From Roseisolibacter agri (lineage in GTDB: Bacteria; Gemmatimonadota; Gemmatimonadetes; Gemmatimonadales; Gemmatimonadaceae): a stretch of DNA of 64,000 nt. Position numbers and translations under genes: made by a program. Location: positions 806,001 through 870,000 of the forward strand of contig NZ_BRXS01000002.1 in NCBI RefSeq assembly GCF_030159095.1. Direction: 5' to 3'. Positions 9,012 through 19,880 of this stretch are shown in pieces (positions within the stretch are counted from its first letter, which is position 1; the number at the start of each line of letters is the position of its first letter). The notes beneath the pieces were generated by a model, which searched no databases, was not told where the DNA came from, and saw only the letters and a list, made by a program, of their open reading frames with translations.

Positions 9012-10432
9012 TGCGGAGCGTGATGCGATCGATCGTCGTCGCCGCCGCGCTGCTCGCGCCGGCCGCCGCGCGCGCGCAGTGGGTCACGACGCACGAGCAG
9101 TTCTACCTGCAGGCGCCGCACAACTGGGTGTTCCGGAACAACTACCAGGGCGCGGACCGGCTGTTCAACGCCTTCGACTACGGGCACGCGATCCTGTACG
9201 AGAAGCTGTGGACGAGGCCCGGCGCGCCGGCGTCGCTGCTGGAGGAGCAGGAGTACGCCTACCTCACGCAGAAGGTGCTCGTGCGCCCGCCGCGCGTGCC
9301 GCTGGAGGAGGCCGCGATCGAGGTGCGGTACGCGCGCCTCGCGCCCGAGGCGAAGCAGATGTTCGAGTGGGCGCACGTGCTCCATCGCCAGCTCTACGAC
9401 GTGCTGGCGGACGCGCGGCTGGACCAGGCGGGGAAGGACCGCGAGGTGCGGCGGCTGCTCGACTACTACCGCTCGCGCCGCGACGTCGCGTTCAGCGCGG
9501 TGCCGAAGAGCATGAAGCTGATGCAGGAGCAGCCGTACTCGCTCGCGTTCCGGCAGCGCTACCCGAAGTTCAACGGGCTGATCTGGGCGTACCACTGGCT
9601 GCAGGTCGGGCTCTACGAGCCGCTGATGGTCGGCACGACGGAGGCCGAGCGGCAGGCGGGCGTGCGGGCGACGGTCGCGCGGTTCTGGCAGATGCTGCAG
9701 GACCCACCGCGCACCTTCCCGTACCAGATGCCGATGACGCCGGCTATCGCGCCGACGTTCGCCGCGCGCTATCCCGAGGCGGCGATCATCTTCGACAACC
9801 TGCACTCGATGCACGACGTCATCAGCGACATCCTCGCCAACGACGCCGTGCCGCGCGACCGCAAGCGGGCCGAGATCGTGCTGGCGGCGCGCCGCTTCCG
9901 CGACGACACGTCGTACGTGATGACGCCCGAGGCGTGGCGGACGATGGCCGCGCACATGGGGCGGGAGAACATGGGCGGCCCGTCGGTGGGCTTCCTGCCC
10001 ACGCTGCCGACGCCGACGGTGACGTACGGCGCGGTGATGACGCACGACGACCGCACGGGCGCGATGACGGGCTTCAAGCACGGGCAGGCGACGGGCGGCG
10101 AGCATGCGGGGCACGGCACCGACGCGGCGGCGGCGAGCGCCCCGGCCGCGAGCGCGCCGGCCGCGAGCGCCCCGGCCGCCGCGCCGGACACGGGGCACGC
10201 GATGCACCACGCGGCGCCAGTCACACCGGCCGCGCCGGCGGCCGACACGACGCCGGCGCCGCGGGTGACGAAGGACGCGCCGGCCGCGAAGCCCGCCGCG
10301 CGGCCGGCGCCGAAGCGAGCCGCGAAGCCCGCGGCCAAGCCGGCCGCGAAGCCGGCCGCGAAGCCGGCCGCGAAGCCGGCCGCGAAGCCGGCCGCGAAGC
10401 CGGCCGATCCGCACGCCGGCCATCATCCGTGA
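9011..10432 (+). CDS. Secreted protein of unknown function with His-rich and AKPA-repeat tail
   Basis: A 473-residue protein with a signal peptide (~1-22, cleavage near ARAQW). Residues ~25-350 form a globular, Trp/Tyr-rich domain that I do not recognise (HEQFYLQAPHNWVFRNNY, FNGLIWAYHWLQVGLYEPL). The tail (~350-473) has three PAASA units, His clusters (GGEHAGHGTD, DTGHAMHHAA, DPHAGHHP) and about eight AKPA units from a near-exact 12-bp DNA repeat (10308-10406). It is translationally coupled to the upstream barrel protein and sits in the copper island, so the histidines may bind metal. The Lys/Ala/Pro tail may bind anionic polymers such as wall or DNA. Confidence 0.7.
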   Translation: MRSVMRSIVVAAALLAPAAARAQWVTTHEQFYLQAPHNWVFRNNYQGADRLFNAFDYGHAILYEKLWTRPGAPASLLEEQEYAYLTQKVLVRPPRVPLEEAAIEVRYARLAPEAKQMFEWAHVLHRQLYDVLADARLDQAGKDREVRRLLDYYRSRRDVAFSAVPKSMKLMQEQPYSLAFRQRYPKFNGLIWAYHWLQVGLYEPLMVGTTEAERQAGVRATVARFWQMLQDPPRTFPYQMPMTPAIAPTFAARYPEAAIIFDNLHSMHDVISDILANDAVPRDRKRAEIVLAARRFRDDTSYVMTPEAWRTMAAHMGRENMGGPSVGFLPTLPTPTVTYGAVMTHDDRTGAMTGFKHGQATGGEHAGHGTDAAAASAPAASAPAASAPAAAPDTGHAMHHAAPVTPAAPAADTTPAPRVTKDAPAAKPAARPAPKRAAKPAAKPAAKPAAKPAAKPAAKPAAKPADPHAGHHP

Positions 10433-10477
10433 CGCGACGCGGGGCCCCGGCCGATGCCGGGGCCCCGCGTCGCGTCA
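10430..10477. terminator. Shared bidirectional terminator containing both stop codons
   Basis: A perfect 22-bp inverted repeat (10430-10451 with 10456-10477) around a CGAT loop. The first three bases are the TGA of the plus-strand gene and the last three are the TGA of the convergent lysyl oxidase gene, so the two genes end exactly at the two feet of the hairpin. Confidence 0.85.
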
Positions 10478-11386
10478 CTTGGCCTTGTGGTCGATCTCGT
10501 CCTCGGCCGTGATCTTCTTGTTGTCGTTCTTCAGCGGCCCGTAGCCGCTGCGCCCCGGATGATCCGGGATCGTGATCGTCGTGCGGCCGACGTTGTTCGT
10601 GTAGTCGCTCTCGGCGAACTGGTGGCAGAGGCCCGTCGCGGCGTCGGTCACCCGCGGGCAGCCGCCGGCGGACGGGGCGTACGCCGGGTTCACCTCGACC
10701 TCGATCGTGTAGACCCCGGGCGGCACCGCGGGTTGTCCGTCCCCGCCGTCGAGCACGAAGTACTGGCCGCCCAGCTTGAACGTGTAGGTGTCGGCCCACC
10801 CGTCGCTGATGCCCTGGAAGCCGTCGCGCGTGGTGGTGCCGCAGTTCCGGTAGCTCCACGTCCCGTCGCCCGTGCCGACGTTGTACGGGTCCGTGTCGAG
10901 CATGCAGAAGCCGCGCTTGGCCGCCTTCCACTCGGTGCCGCTCGCGTCGAGCAGCCGGTACGTGGCGTAGTGCTGGAAGTGGAAGTGCCCGTGGCACGAC
11001 GCGAACTCGAACAGCCCGTCCTGGTCCGAGAAGTCGCCGTCGCCGTTGGGATCCATGTGCGCCAGCGGGCTGCCGACGAACACGTCGCCCTCGCCGATGT
11101 TGGGCGTCGTCACGGTGAAGCGCAGCACCGTGTGCGTGCCGGGCGTCACGCCGCCCTCCTGCACGCTGCAGAACTCCGCCGGGAAGTCCTCCACGCGCAC
11201 CAGCCAGTTGTTGCGCGTGGCCTTCGTGTCGACGATCAGGTCGGGGAGCGCGGACGTGTTGACGGTGTTGCGGTCGAGCGCCGGCCCACGCTCCGGGGCG
11301 CGCAGGGCGGTCGGGCCGTCGGGGCTCGCGCACGCGGTGGCGAGCAGCACGAGCAGCGCTTGCAGCACTTGCAGCGACTGACGCAT
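10475..11386 (-). CDS. Lysyl-oxidase-family copper lipoprotein
   Basis: A 303-residue protein with a lipoprotein signal (LLVLLATAC, lipid Cys ~19). The core ASCHGHFHFQHYATYRLLD (~145-165) matches the lysyl oxidase copper-binding motif (CHxHYH). It is followed by WKAAKRGFCMLDTD, equivalent to the segment with the Lys that forms the lysine tyrosylquinone cofactor, then a conserved YRNCG and GISDGWADTY. These enzymes are copper amine oxidases acting on peptidyl lysine; bacterial substrates are largely unknown. The start is ATG 11386 with GGAGG 8 bases upstream. It is convergent with the Lys-rich AKPA protein, sharing its terminator. Confidence 0.85.
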   Translation of the reverse strand: MRQSLQVLQALLVLLATACASPDGPTALRAPERGPALDRNTVNTSALPDLIVDTKATRNNWLVRVEDFPAEFCSVQEGGVTPGTHTVLRFTVTTPNIGEGDVFVGSPLAHMDPNGDGDFSDQDGLFEFASCHGHFHFQHYATYRLLDASGTEWKAAKRGFCMLDTDPYNVGTGDGTWSYRNCGTTTRDGFQGISDGWADTYTFKLGGQYFVLDGGDGQPAVPPGVYTIEVEVNPAYAPSAGGCPRVTDAATGLCHQFAESDYTNNVGRTTITIPDHPGRSGYGPLKNDNKKITAEDEIDHKAK

Positions 11387-11549
11387 GACGGATCCTCCGG
11401 GCCTGGGAAAGGGATCCTGGCGGCCGCGCCACGGACTGCGCGCGGCGTGCGACGGACTGCTACAGTGGGACCTGCCGGGACGCGCTGCAAGCGCGACCGG
11501 TGCACCGGCCGCCCTTCCGCATCGCGTGCGCAAGCATCACGATCCCGTC

Positions 11550-12374
11550 ATGTCGTCGCCACGTCCCCGCAGCGTCACCTACCGCGCCCGCCGCATCCAC
11601 CGCTGGCTCGGCCTCCTCATCGGCGTCCAGTTCGTGCTCTGGACCGTCGGTGGGCTGTACTTCTCGTGGACCGACCTCGACGCGGTGCACGGCGACCACC
11701 TGATGCGCCCCGCGCCCGCCGTCGATGCCGACGCGGCGCGCATCGCGCCGGGCGCGGCCCTCGCGGCGTTGCGCGCACGCACGCGCGTGGACTCGGTGGC
11801 CGCCGTCGAGCTGGCGAGCGTGGTCGGGCGCCCGACGTACCGCGTCACCTACTTCGCGACCGACGGTGCGCGCGCGATCAAGCGGCGGCAGCTGGTGGAC
11901 GCGACGACGGGCGCGCTCCGCGGCCCGCTCGACCGCGACGAGGCGGTGCGCGCCGCGCGGGCGGCCTACCGCGGCGCCGCGCCCGTCACCGGCGTGTCGC
12001 TGCTGACGGCCGACTCGGTGGGCGCGCACCACGAGTTCCGCGAGCAGCCGCTCCCCGCGTGGGCGGTGCGCTTCGGCGACGCCGAGGGCGCGACGGCGTA
12101 CGTGCCCGCGGAGCTGGGCCAGGTGCTCCGCATCCGCAACGACCGGTGGCGCGCGTTCGACTTCCTCTGGATGCTGCACACGATGGACTACGCCGGCCGC
12201 GACGACTTCAACAACCTCGTGCTGCGCGCGTTCTCCGTGCTCGGCCTGGTGACGGTTGGCTCGGGCTTCCTGCTGTTCGCGCTGACGTCGCCGACGCTGC
12301 GCCGCCGCCCGCGCGTGGAGCCCACGCACCACGCGCACAAGGCGCCGGTGACGAACGCCGCCTCCCGGGCATGA
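11550..12374 (+). CDS. PepSY-domain inner-membrane protein
   Basis: A 274-residue protein. It has an N-terminal transmembrane helix after RRIHRWLGLLIGVQFVLWTVGGLYFSW (~13-40), two PepSY-like repeats in the periplasmic part, and a second helix (LRAFSVLGLVTVGSGFLLFAL, ~228-250) followed by a basic, His-rich end. The layout matches PepSY-associated TM proteins (PiuB-like) that accompany TonB receptors and may reduce or unload chelated metal. The gene overlaps the TonB receptor by ATGA (12371-12374), so they are coupled. Confidence 0.82.
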   Translation: MSSPRPRSVTYRARRIHRWLGLLIGVQFVLWTVGGLYFSWTDLDAVHGDHLMRPAPAVDADAARIAPGAALAALRARTRVDSVAAVELASVVGRPTYRVTYFATDGARAIKRRQLVDATTGALRGPLDRDEAVRAARAAYRGAAPVTGVSLLTADSVGAHHEFREQPLPAWAVRFGDAEGATAYVPAELGQVLRIRNDRWRAFDFLWMLHTMDYAGRDDFNNLVLRAFSVLGLVTVGSGFLLFALTSPTLRRRPRVEPTHHAHKAPVTNAASRA

Positions 12375-14704
12375 GGCACGCGCTCGGATCGGGTGTGGCA
12401 GCGGTCCTCGCTCTGGCCGTCGCCGCGCCGGCGCATGCGCAGGACACGCTGGCGACGGTGCGCGTCACCGTGCGCCACGAGGGCGCGCCGGTGGAGGGCG
12501 CGATCGTGCGCGCGCTCGCACCCGACCGCGCCGCCACGCAGACCGATGCGCACGGCGCCGCCACGCTGCGGCTGCCCGCCGGTGATCGTGCGCTCGTGGT
12601 CGAGCGGCTCGGCTTCCGCGCCGACACGCTGCGGCTCGCGCTGCGCGCGGCGCAGGACACGGCCGTCGCCGCGTCGCTGACCGCGAAGGGCGCGGAGGTG
12701 GAGGCGGTGGTCGTCACCGCGACGCGCGACGAGCGGCGCGTGGAGGACACGCCGCTGCGCGTCGAGGTGATCGACGAGGAGGAGGTGGCCGAGAAGGTGG
12801 CGATGACGCCCGGCGACATCGCGATGATGCTGAACGAGACGAGCGGCCTGCGCGTCCAGGCCACGAACCCCTCGCTCGGCGGCGCGAACGTGCGCGTGCA
12901 GGGGCTGCGCGGGCGCTACACGCTCATCCTCGCCGACGGGCTGCCGCTGTACGGTGGCCAAGCGGGTGGATTGGGGCTGCTGCAGATCCCGCCGCTCGAC
13001 CTCGCGCGCGTCGAGATCATCAAGGGCACCGCGTCGGCGCTCTACGGCAGCTCGGCGCTGGGCGGCGTGATCAACCTCGTGTCGCGTCGGCCCGGCGACG
13101 AGGACGCGCAGACCGCGCTCGTGAACCGCACGTCGCGCGGCGGCACCGACGCGGTCTACTTCGGCGCGGGACCGGTGACCGCGCGCGCGGGCTACACGCT
13201 GCTCGCGGGCGCGCACCACCAGCAGCGTCAGGACGTGGACGACGACGGCTGGACCGACCTGCCGGGCTACGCGCGCGTCGTGCTGCGCCCGCGCCTCTAC
13301 CTCGACGACGGCGCGGGGCGCACCGTGTTCCTGACCGGCGGCGTGACGGCCGAGAAGCGTGAGGGCGGCACGATGGACGGGCGGACGGTGCCCGACGGGA
13401 CGCCCGCGGGCCGCGCGTACGCCGAGGCGCTGCGCACGCGCCGCGCGGACGTCGGCGGGCTGGCGCGCTGGGTCGTCCCGGCGGAGCGCGCGCTGCACGG
13501 CGCGATCGTCACCGTGCGCGCGTCGGCGATGGAGCAGCGGCACGCGCACCGCTTCGGCGCGGTGCGCGAGGAGGACCGGCACCGCACCTGGTTCGGCGAG
13601 GCGGCGGTCGCCGTGCCGCGCGGCGCGGTCACCTACGTCGCGGGCGCCGCGTTCCAGCGCGACGCCTACCACAACGCGGACGTCGCGGGCTTCGACCACG
13701 CGCACGCGGTCCCCGCCGCGTTCGTGCAGCTGGACGCCGATCCCGCGCCGTGGGCGTCGGTCTCCGCGAGCGCGCGCCTGGACGCGCACGGCGCGTACGG
13801 CACGTTCGTGAACCCGCGCCTGTCGCTGCTGCTGCGGCGACCGGGCGAAGCGGACGGCGGCGCGCTCGCGGGCTGGACGACGCGGCTCTCCGGCGGCACG
13901 GGCGCGTTCGCGCCGACGCCGTTCACCGAGGAGACGGAGGCCACGGGGCTGACGCCGCTCGCGCCGCTGCGCGGGCTGGTCGCGGAGCGCGCACGCAGCG
14001 CCTCGCTCGACGTCGGCGGGCCACTGGCGACGGCGCTCGGCCGGCTGGAGGTGAACGCCACCGCGTTCGGCTCGCGCGTCGCGCACGCGCTGCAGGTCGC
14101 CGATGCGCGCGGCCTCACCGCCGACGGCGCGCGCCGCATCGCGCTCGTCAACGCGCCGGGCGCCACGCACACGTGGGGCGGCGAGCTGCTCGCGCGCCTC
14201 GTGCATGCGCTGGGGGAGGAGGGCCCGGAGGGCGCGGACGGCGAGGAGCCGCCGGCGCTGCGCGTCACCGGCACGTACACCTTCCTGCGCGGCAGGGAAT
14301 GCGATCCGTCGGTGCCGGCGGGCAGTGCGGCATCGTGCGCGCGCCGCGAGGTGCCGCTGACGCCGCGCCACGCGGCCGGCGTCGTCGCCGCCGTGGAGCG
14401 CGAGGGGACGAGCCGCGTGGGGCTCGAGGTCTACTACACGGGGCGCCAGGCGCTGGCGGACGATCCGTACCGGCGCGAGAGCCGGCCGTACGTGATCGTC
14501 GGGCTGCTGGGCGAGCGCGCGTTCGAGACGCGCGCGGGCCTCGCGCGCCTGTTCGTGAACCTGGAGAACCTCACGAACGTGCGGCAGACCCGCTTCGATC
14601 CGCTGCTCCGCCGCACGCGCGGGCCCGGCGGCCGGTGGACCACCGACGCCTGGACCGATCTCGCGGGCTTCACCGTGAACGGCGGCGTGCGGCTGGCGTT
14701 CTGA
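12371..14704 (+). CDS. TonB-dependent outer-membrane receptor
   Basis: A 777-residue protein: signal peptide (~1-24), a carboxypeptidase-regulatory-like beta domain (~28-105, VRVTVRHEGAPVEGAIV), a TonB-box-like VEAVVVTATRDE, a plug domain (~120-230, with NVRVQGLRGRYTLILADG and VEIIKGTASALYGSSALGGVINL), and a 22-strand barrel ending in an aromatic-terminated strand (GGVRLAF). Such receptors import siderophores, metals or other large ligands. The ligand cannot be read from sequence; pairing with a PepSY protein next to copper genes favours a metal chelate. Confidence 0.93.
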   Translation: MRHALGSGVAAVLALAVAAPAHAQDTLATVRVTVRHEGAPVEGAIVRALAPDRAATQTDAHGAATLRLPAGDRALVVERLGFRADTLRLALRAAQDTAVAASLTAKGAEVEAVVVTATRDERRVEDTPLRVEVIDEEEVAEKVAMTPGDIAMMLNETSGLRVQATNPSLGGANVRVQGLRGRYTLILADGLPLYGGQAGGLGLLQIPPLDLARVEIIKGTASALYGSSALGGVINLVSRRPGDEDAQTALVNRTSRGGTDAVYFGAGPVTARAGYTLLAGAHHQQRQDVDDDGWTDLPGYARVVLRPRLYLDDGAGRTVFLTGGVTAEKREGGTMDGRTVPDGTPAGRAYAEALRTRRADVGGLARWVVPAERALHGAIVTVRASAMEQRHAHRFGAVREEDRHRTWFGEAAVAVPRGAVTYVAGAAFQRDAYHNADVAGFDHAHAVPAAFVQLDADPAPWASVSASARLDAHGAYGTFVNPRLSLLLRRPGEADGGALAGWTTRLSGGTGAFAPTPFTEETEATGLTPLAPLRGLVAERARSASLDVGGPLATALGRLEVNATAFGSRVAHALQVADARGLTADGARRIALVNAPGATHTWGGELLARLVHALGEEGPEGADGEEPPALRVTGTYTFLRGRECDPSVPAGSAASCARREVPLTPRHAAGVVAAVEREGTSRVGLEVYYTGRQALADDPYRRESRPYVIVGLLGERAFETRAGLARLFVNLENLTNVRQTRFDPLLRRTRGPGGRWTTDAWTDLAGFTVNGGVRLAF

Positions 14705-15077
14705 CGGCTGCCTGACGGTTGCCTGACGGCCGCGCGTGATCGTGCTGCTGCCGTCGGGGCGCGACAGTCGAACGCGAGGTGCGCAGCGGCTCGTGGCGCA
14801 TCCCGCATCCTGCCCACGTCGTCGATTGCGCGCTCCGACCGCGCGCGACAAGCTGGGCTGGAGGTCATGCTGCCGCGTCCCCGGTTGCATGAACGAACCG
14901 TCATGTCGTGTCGTCTGTGAGGGAGATCGCGCGACCGTCGACGGGCAGGCGCAGGTCATGCTGACATCGCTGTCAGACTTCGCCCCGCGCGCGTGACGTC
15001 GAGCCGGAACGGCCCCGGCCGACGCGCGCTGCGCAGGACGTGCGCGACGGCTCCCGTCTCCCTCACGTCCGCATCGC
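14705..15077. other. Intergenic region with short 11-bp repeats and a TGACA palindrome
   Basis: This 373-base gap holds three 11-bp units beginning at the receptor stop codon (TGACGGCTGCC, TGACGGTTGCC, TGACGGCCGCG, 14702-14734) and the palindrome described separately at 14961. No coding signal is convincing; the 86-codon frame at 14736 has no ribosome site or recognisable content. Confidence 0.55.
14961..14976. promoter_or_regulatory. Inverted repeat upstream of a histidine kinase gene
   Basis: CTGACATCGCTGTCAG is a 6-bp inverted repeat with a 4-base spacer, 102 bases before the kinase start. TGACATCTCTGTCA at 44281-44294 differs at one position, also upstream of a gene in a signalling cluster. 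It is a candidate regulator site; no promoter boxes are clear. Confidence 0.4.
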
Positions 15078-17395
<2,318 letters not shown>

Positions 17396-17396
<1 letters not shown>

Positions 17397-17511
17397 GCGC
17401 TGCCTCAGCGCTGCCTCAGCGCTGCCTCAGCGCTGCCTCAGCGCTGCCTCAGCGCTGCCTCAGCGCTGCCTCAGCGCTGCCTCAGCGCTGCCTCAGCGCT
17501 GCCTCAGCGCT
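17396..17511. repeat. Tandem 11-bp array, ten perfect copies
   Basis: AGCGCTGCCTC is repeated ten times without error (17396-17505) plus a partial AGCGCT. The first base is the last base of the kinase stop codon. Each unit holds the palindrome AGCGCT, so the sites recur every 11 bp, close to one helical turn. It fills half of the gap before the multicopper oxidase gene. Confidence 0.95.
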
Positions 17512-17612
17512 GAGCGAGCGCTGGCGGTCGCGGACCGGAAGCACGATACTGGACGCGCCTCGCTCCAGCGAGGCGCCGCCGCCGCCGTGTCCGCTCTCCG
17601 GGAGCCCGCGTC

Positions 17613-19004
17613 ATGAGGCCGAGCCACGCGTCCGTCGCGCTCGCGCTGGTCGCCACGCTGAGTGGCGGCCGCGTCCCGCCGCGCGCGCCGTCCGCGACGC
17701 CGACGGTCGTGCGCCGCGTGGTCGAGCTCACGCTCACCGCCGCGCCCGCGAGGCTGGAGCTGCGCGCCGGGACGCCGAGCGACGTCTTCGCGTACAACGG
17801 CCAGGTGCCCGGGCCGACGCTCGAGCTGCGCGAGGGCGACAGCGTCGTCGTGCACTTCCGCAACCAGCTGCCGGAGCCGAGCACGATCCACTGGCACGGG
17901 CTGCACCTGCCGTTCGCGCACGACGGCAGCCCGTTCCATCCCGTGCCGCCGGGCGGGCGCCACGACTACGTGTTCACGATCAAGCCGGGGGCGGCGGGCA
18001 CGTACTGGTACCACCCGCATCCACACCATCGCACCGGCCACCAGGTGGCGAAGGGGCTGTACGGCGCGATCGTGGTGCGCGCGCCGGACGATCCGCTGCC
18101 CGCGTCGCTGCGCGAGCGCGTGCTGCTGCTCTCCGACAACCGGTTCACGGCCGACGGCGAGATCGACTTCCCGGCGAAGGGCACGCCGGCCGCGCGCGTG
18201 GACGCGGAGAACGGCCGCGAGGGCGACGTGCTGTTCGTGAGCGGCGCGGTCCTGCCGACGTTCGCCATCCGCAGCGGCGAGGTGCAGCGCTGGCGCGTGA
18301 TCAACGCGTCTGCCGCGCGCGTGTACCGCCTGGAGCTCGAGGGGCACACGCTGCTGCGCATCGGCACCGACGGCGGGCTGTTCGAGCGGCCGGTGGAGGC
18401 GCGCGAGGTGCTGCTGGGCGTCGGCGAGCGCGCGGAGCTGCTGGTGCGCGCGACGGGCGAGCCGGGCACGCGCGCGCTGCTGCGCGCCCTGCCGTACGAC
18501 CGCTACATCCCGCAGACGCGCCCCGTTGACTGGAACGTGCCGCGCACGCTGGCGGCGCTGCAGTACGGGCCCGAGCCGCCGGTGACGCTCGCGTCGTCGG
18601 TCGCGCTGCCGACGGTGCTGCGCCGCGTGCCCGCGCTCGACACGACGCGCGTCACCGCGCGCCGCACGATGGTGCTGACGCAGCACCTCATCAACGGGCG
18701 GTCGATGGACCCGCGCCGCGTGGACGTGTCGGCGCGGCGCGGCGCGACCGAGATCTGGGAGGTCGAGAACCTCGTCGGGATGGACCACCCGTTCCACCTG
18801 CACGGCTTCCAGTTCCAGGTGCTGAGCCGGAACGGCGTGCCGGAGCCGTTCCCGGCGTGGAAGGACGTCGTCAACGTGCCGCGGCACGAGTCGGTGCGCT
18901 TCGTGGTGCGCTACGACGACTACGCGGGGAAGTGGATGTTTCACTGCCACATCCTGGATCACGAGGATCACGGGATGATGGGCGTTCTCGAGGTCAGGCC
19001 CTGA
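17613..19004 (+). CDS. Multicopper oxidase
   Basis: A 463-residue laccase/CueO-type oxidase. The four copper-binding segments are intact: HWHG (~92), WYHPHPHH (~129), HPFHLHGF (~391) and HCHILDHEDHGMM (~443), the last giving the type 1 Cys and Met ligand. The N-terminus is only weakly hydrophobic (VALALVATLSGG) but probably serves as a signal. The expected role is periplasmic oxidation of Cu(I) or organic substrates with reduction of O2 to water. The start is ATG 17613 with GGGAG upstream. The cytochrome c gene follows within 14 bases, suggesting an oxidase/electron-transfer operon. Confidence 0.95.
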   Translation: MRPSHASVALALVATLSGGRVPPRAPSATPTVVRRVVELTLTAAPARLELRAGTPSDVFAYNGQVPGPTLELREGDSVVVHFRNQLPEPSTIHWHGLHLPFAHDGSPFHPVPPGGRHDYVFTIKPGAAGTYWYHPHPHHRTGHQVAKGLYGAIVVRAPDDPLPASLRERVLLLSDNRFTADGEIDFPAKGTPAARVDAENGREGDVLFVSGAVLPTFAIRSGEVQRWRVINASAARVYRLELEGHTLLRIGTDGGLFERPVEAREVLLGVGERAELLVRATGEPGTRALLRALPYDRYIPQTRPVDWNVPRTLAALQYGPEPPVTLASSVALPTVLRRVPALDTTRVTARRTMVLTQHLINGRSMDPRRVDVSARRGATEIWEVENLVGMDHPFHLHGFQFQVLSRNGVPEPFPAWKDVVNVPRHESVRFVVRYDDYAGKWMFHCHILDHEDHGMMGVLEVRP

Positions 19005-19017
19005 CGCGGAGGTCGAG

Positions 19018-19707
19018 ATGCGATCGTCACGCGCGGCACTGAGGTGGATGGCGATTCCGCTGGTCACGCTGCTGGGCGCGGCGACGCGCGGCGGCGGCAC
19101 GGAGGGCGACGGACAGCCGCCGGCGGCGCGCCAGGCGCAGGTGCTGCGTGGCCGCGCGCTGCTGATCAACCACGGCTGCGCGGACTGCCACGGCGGCGGC
19201 CCGAACCCGGCGGCCGACGGCTACCTCGCCGGCGCGCGCTCGCCCGAGATGGAGTTCCCGATCGGGCCGTGCGCGGTGACGCCCGGCGCGACGCCCTGCT
19301 TCCGGACGCGCCCGCGCAACCTGACGCCCGACAACGCGACGGGGATCGGCCGCTTCAGCGAGCGGCAGCTGTTCAACGCGCTGCGCTACGGACTGCGACC
19401 GGGCGAGACGCCCGACGTGCAGATCACCGGCACGACGCCGGGCAAGGGCAACTTCCCCGAGAACCCGAAGTACCTCGCGCCGCCGATGCCGTGGCCGGCG
19501 TTCCGGCACATGAGCGACCAGGAGCTGCGCGACATCGTCGCGTACCTCAAGTACGGCGTGCAGCCCGTGAGCAACCGCGTCGCCGACAGCGAGGGGCCGC
19601 CGGACTTCTGGGCGAGCGAGTACACGGTCGCGAAGATCGGCCCGTACCCGGCGCCACCGTTCCCGACGGCGAAAGAGCGGGCGCCGTCGGTCGCCACGAA
19701 ACCCTGA
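19018..19707 (+). CDS. Secreted c-type cytochrome
   Basis: A 229-residue protein with an N-terminal hydrophobic export signal (~9-22). One haem c site is CADCH (~54-58) after LLINHGC. The likely axial Met is in MPWPAFRHMSDQELRD (~160), in the usual position before the last helix (DIVAYLKY). The C-terminal ~40 residues are Pro-rich and variable. GGAGG lies 5-7 bases before the ATG. It is in an operon with the multicopper oxidase, and is a possible electron donor or acceptor for it or for the respiratory chain. Confidence 0.9.
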   Translation: MRSSRAALRWMAIPLVTLLGAATRGGGTEGDGQPPAARQAQVLRGRALLINHGCADCHGGGPNPAADGYLAGARSPEMEFPIGPCAVTPGATPCFRTRPRNLTPDNATGIGRFSERQLFNALRYGLRPGETPDVQITGTTPGKGNFPENPKYLAPPMPWPAFRHMSDQELRDIVAYLKYGVQPVSNRVADSEGPPDFWASEYTVAKIGPYPAPPFPTAKERAPSVATKP

Positions 19708-19880
19708 GCGAGCACCGGACGGCGGAAGGCGGAACGGCGGAGTACGGGAAGGCGGAGGACGGGAAGGCGGAGGACGGTGGGGCGTGACACGAGGGAGCGG
19801 AACGGCGCGTACGGCTTCAGGCCAGTCGCGTCCGCCGTTCCGTCTCACGCTTTTCCGTCTTCCGCCTCATCGTTCTCCGC
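19708..19880. repeat. Family B intergenic palindrome, copy B1
   Basis: The left arm has tandem GGCGGAGGACGGGAA-type units. The inner stem is GCGTGACACGAGGGAGCGGA, paired with the complement of the TCCGCCGTTCCGTCTCACGC strand, and the right arm ends in CGTCTTCCGCCTCATCGTTC. It spans the whole gap from the cytochrome stop to the ATG of the MacB-like permease. Confidence 0.85.

Noticed and set aside
11386-11533. Longer lysyl oxidase start at 11533
   Set aside because: The extra 49 residues are Arg/Pro-rich and precede a good GGAGG site and lipoprotein signal at 11386.
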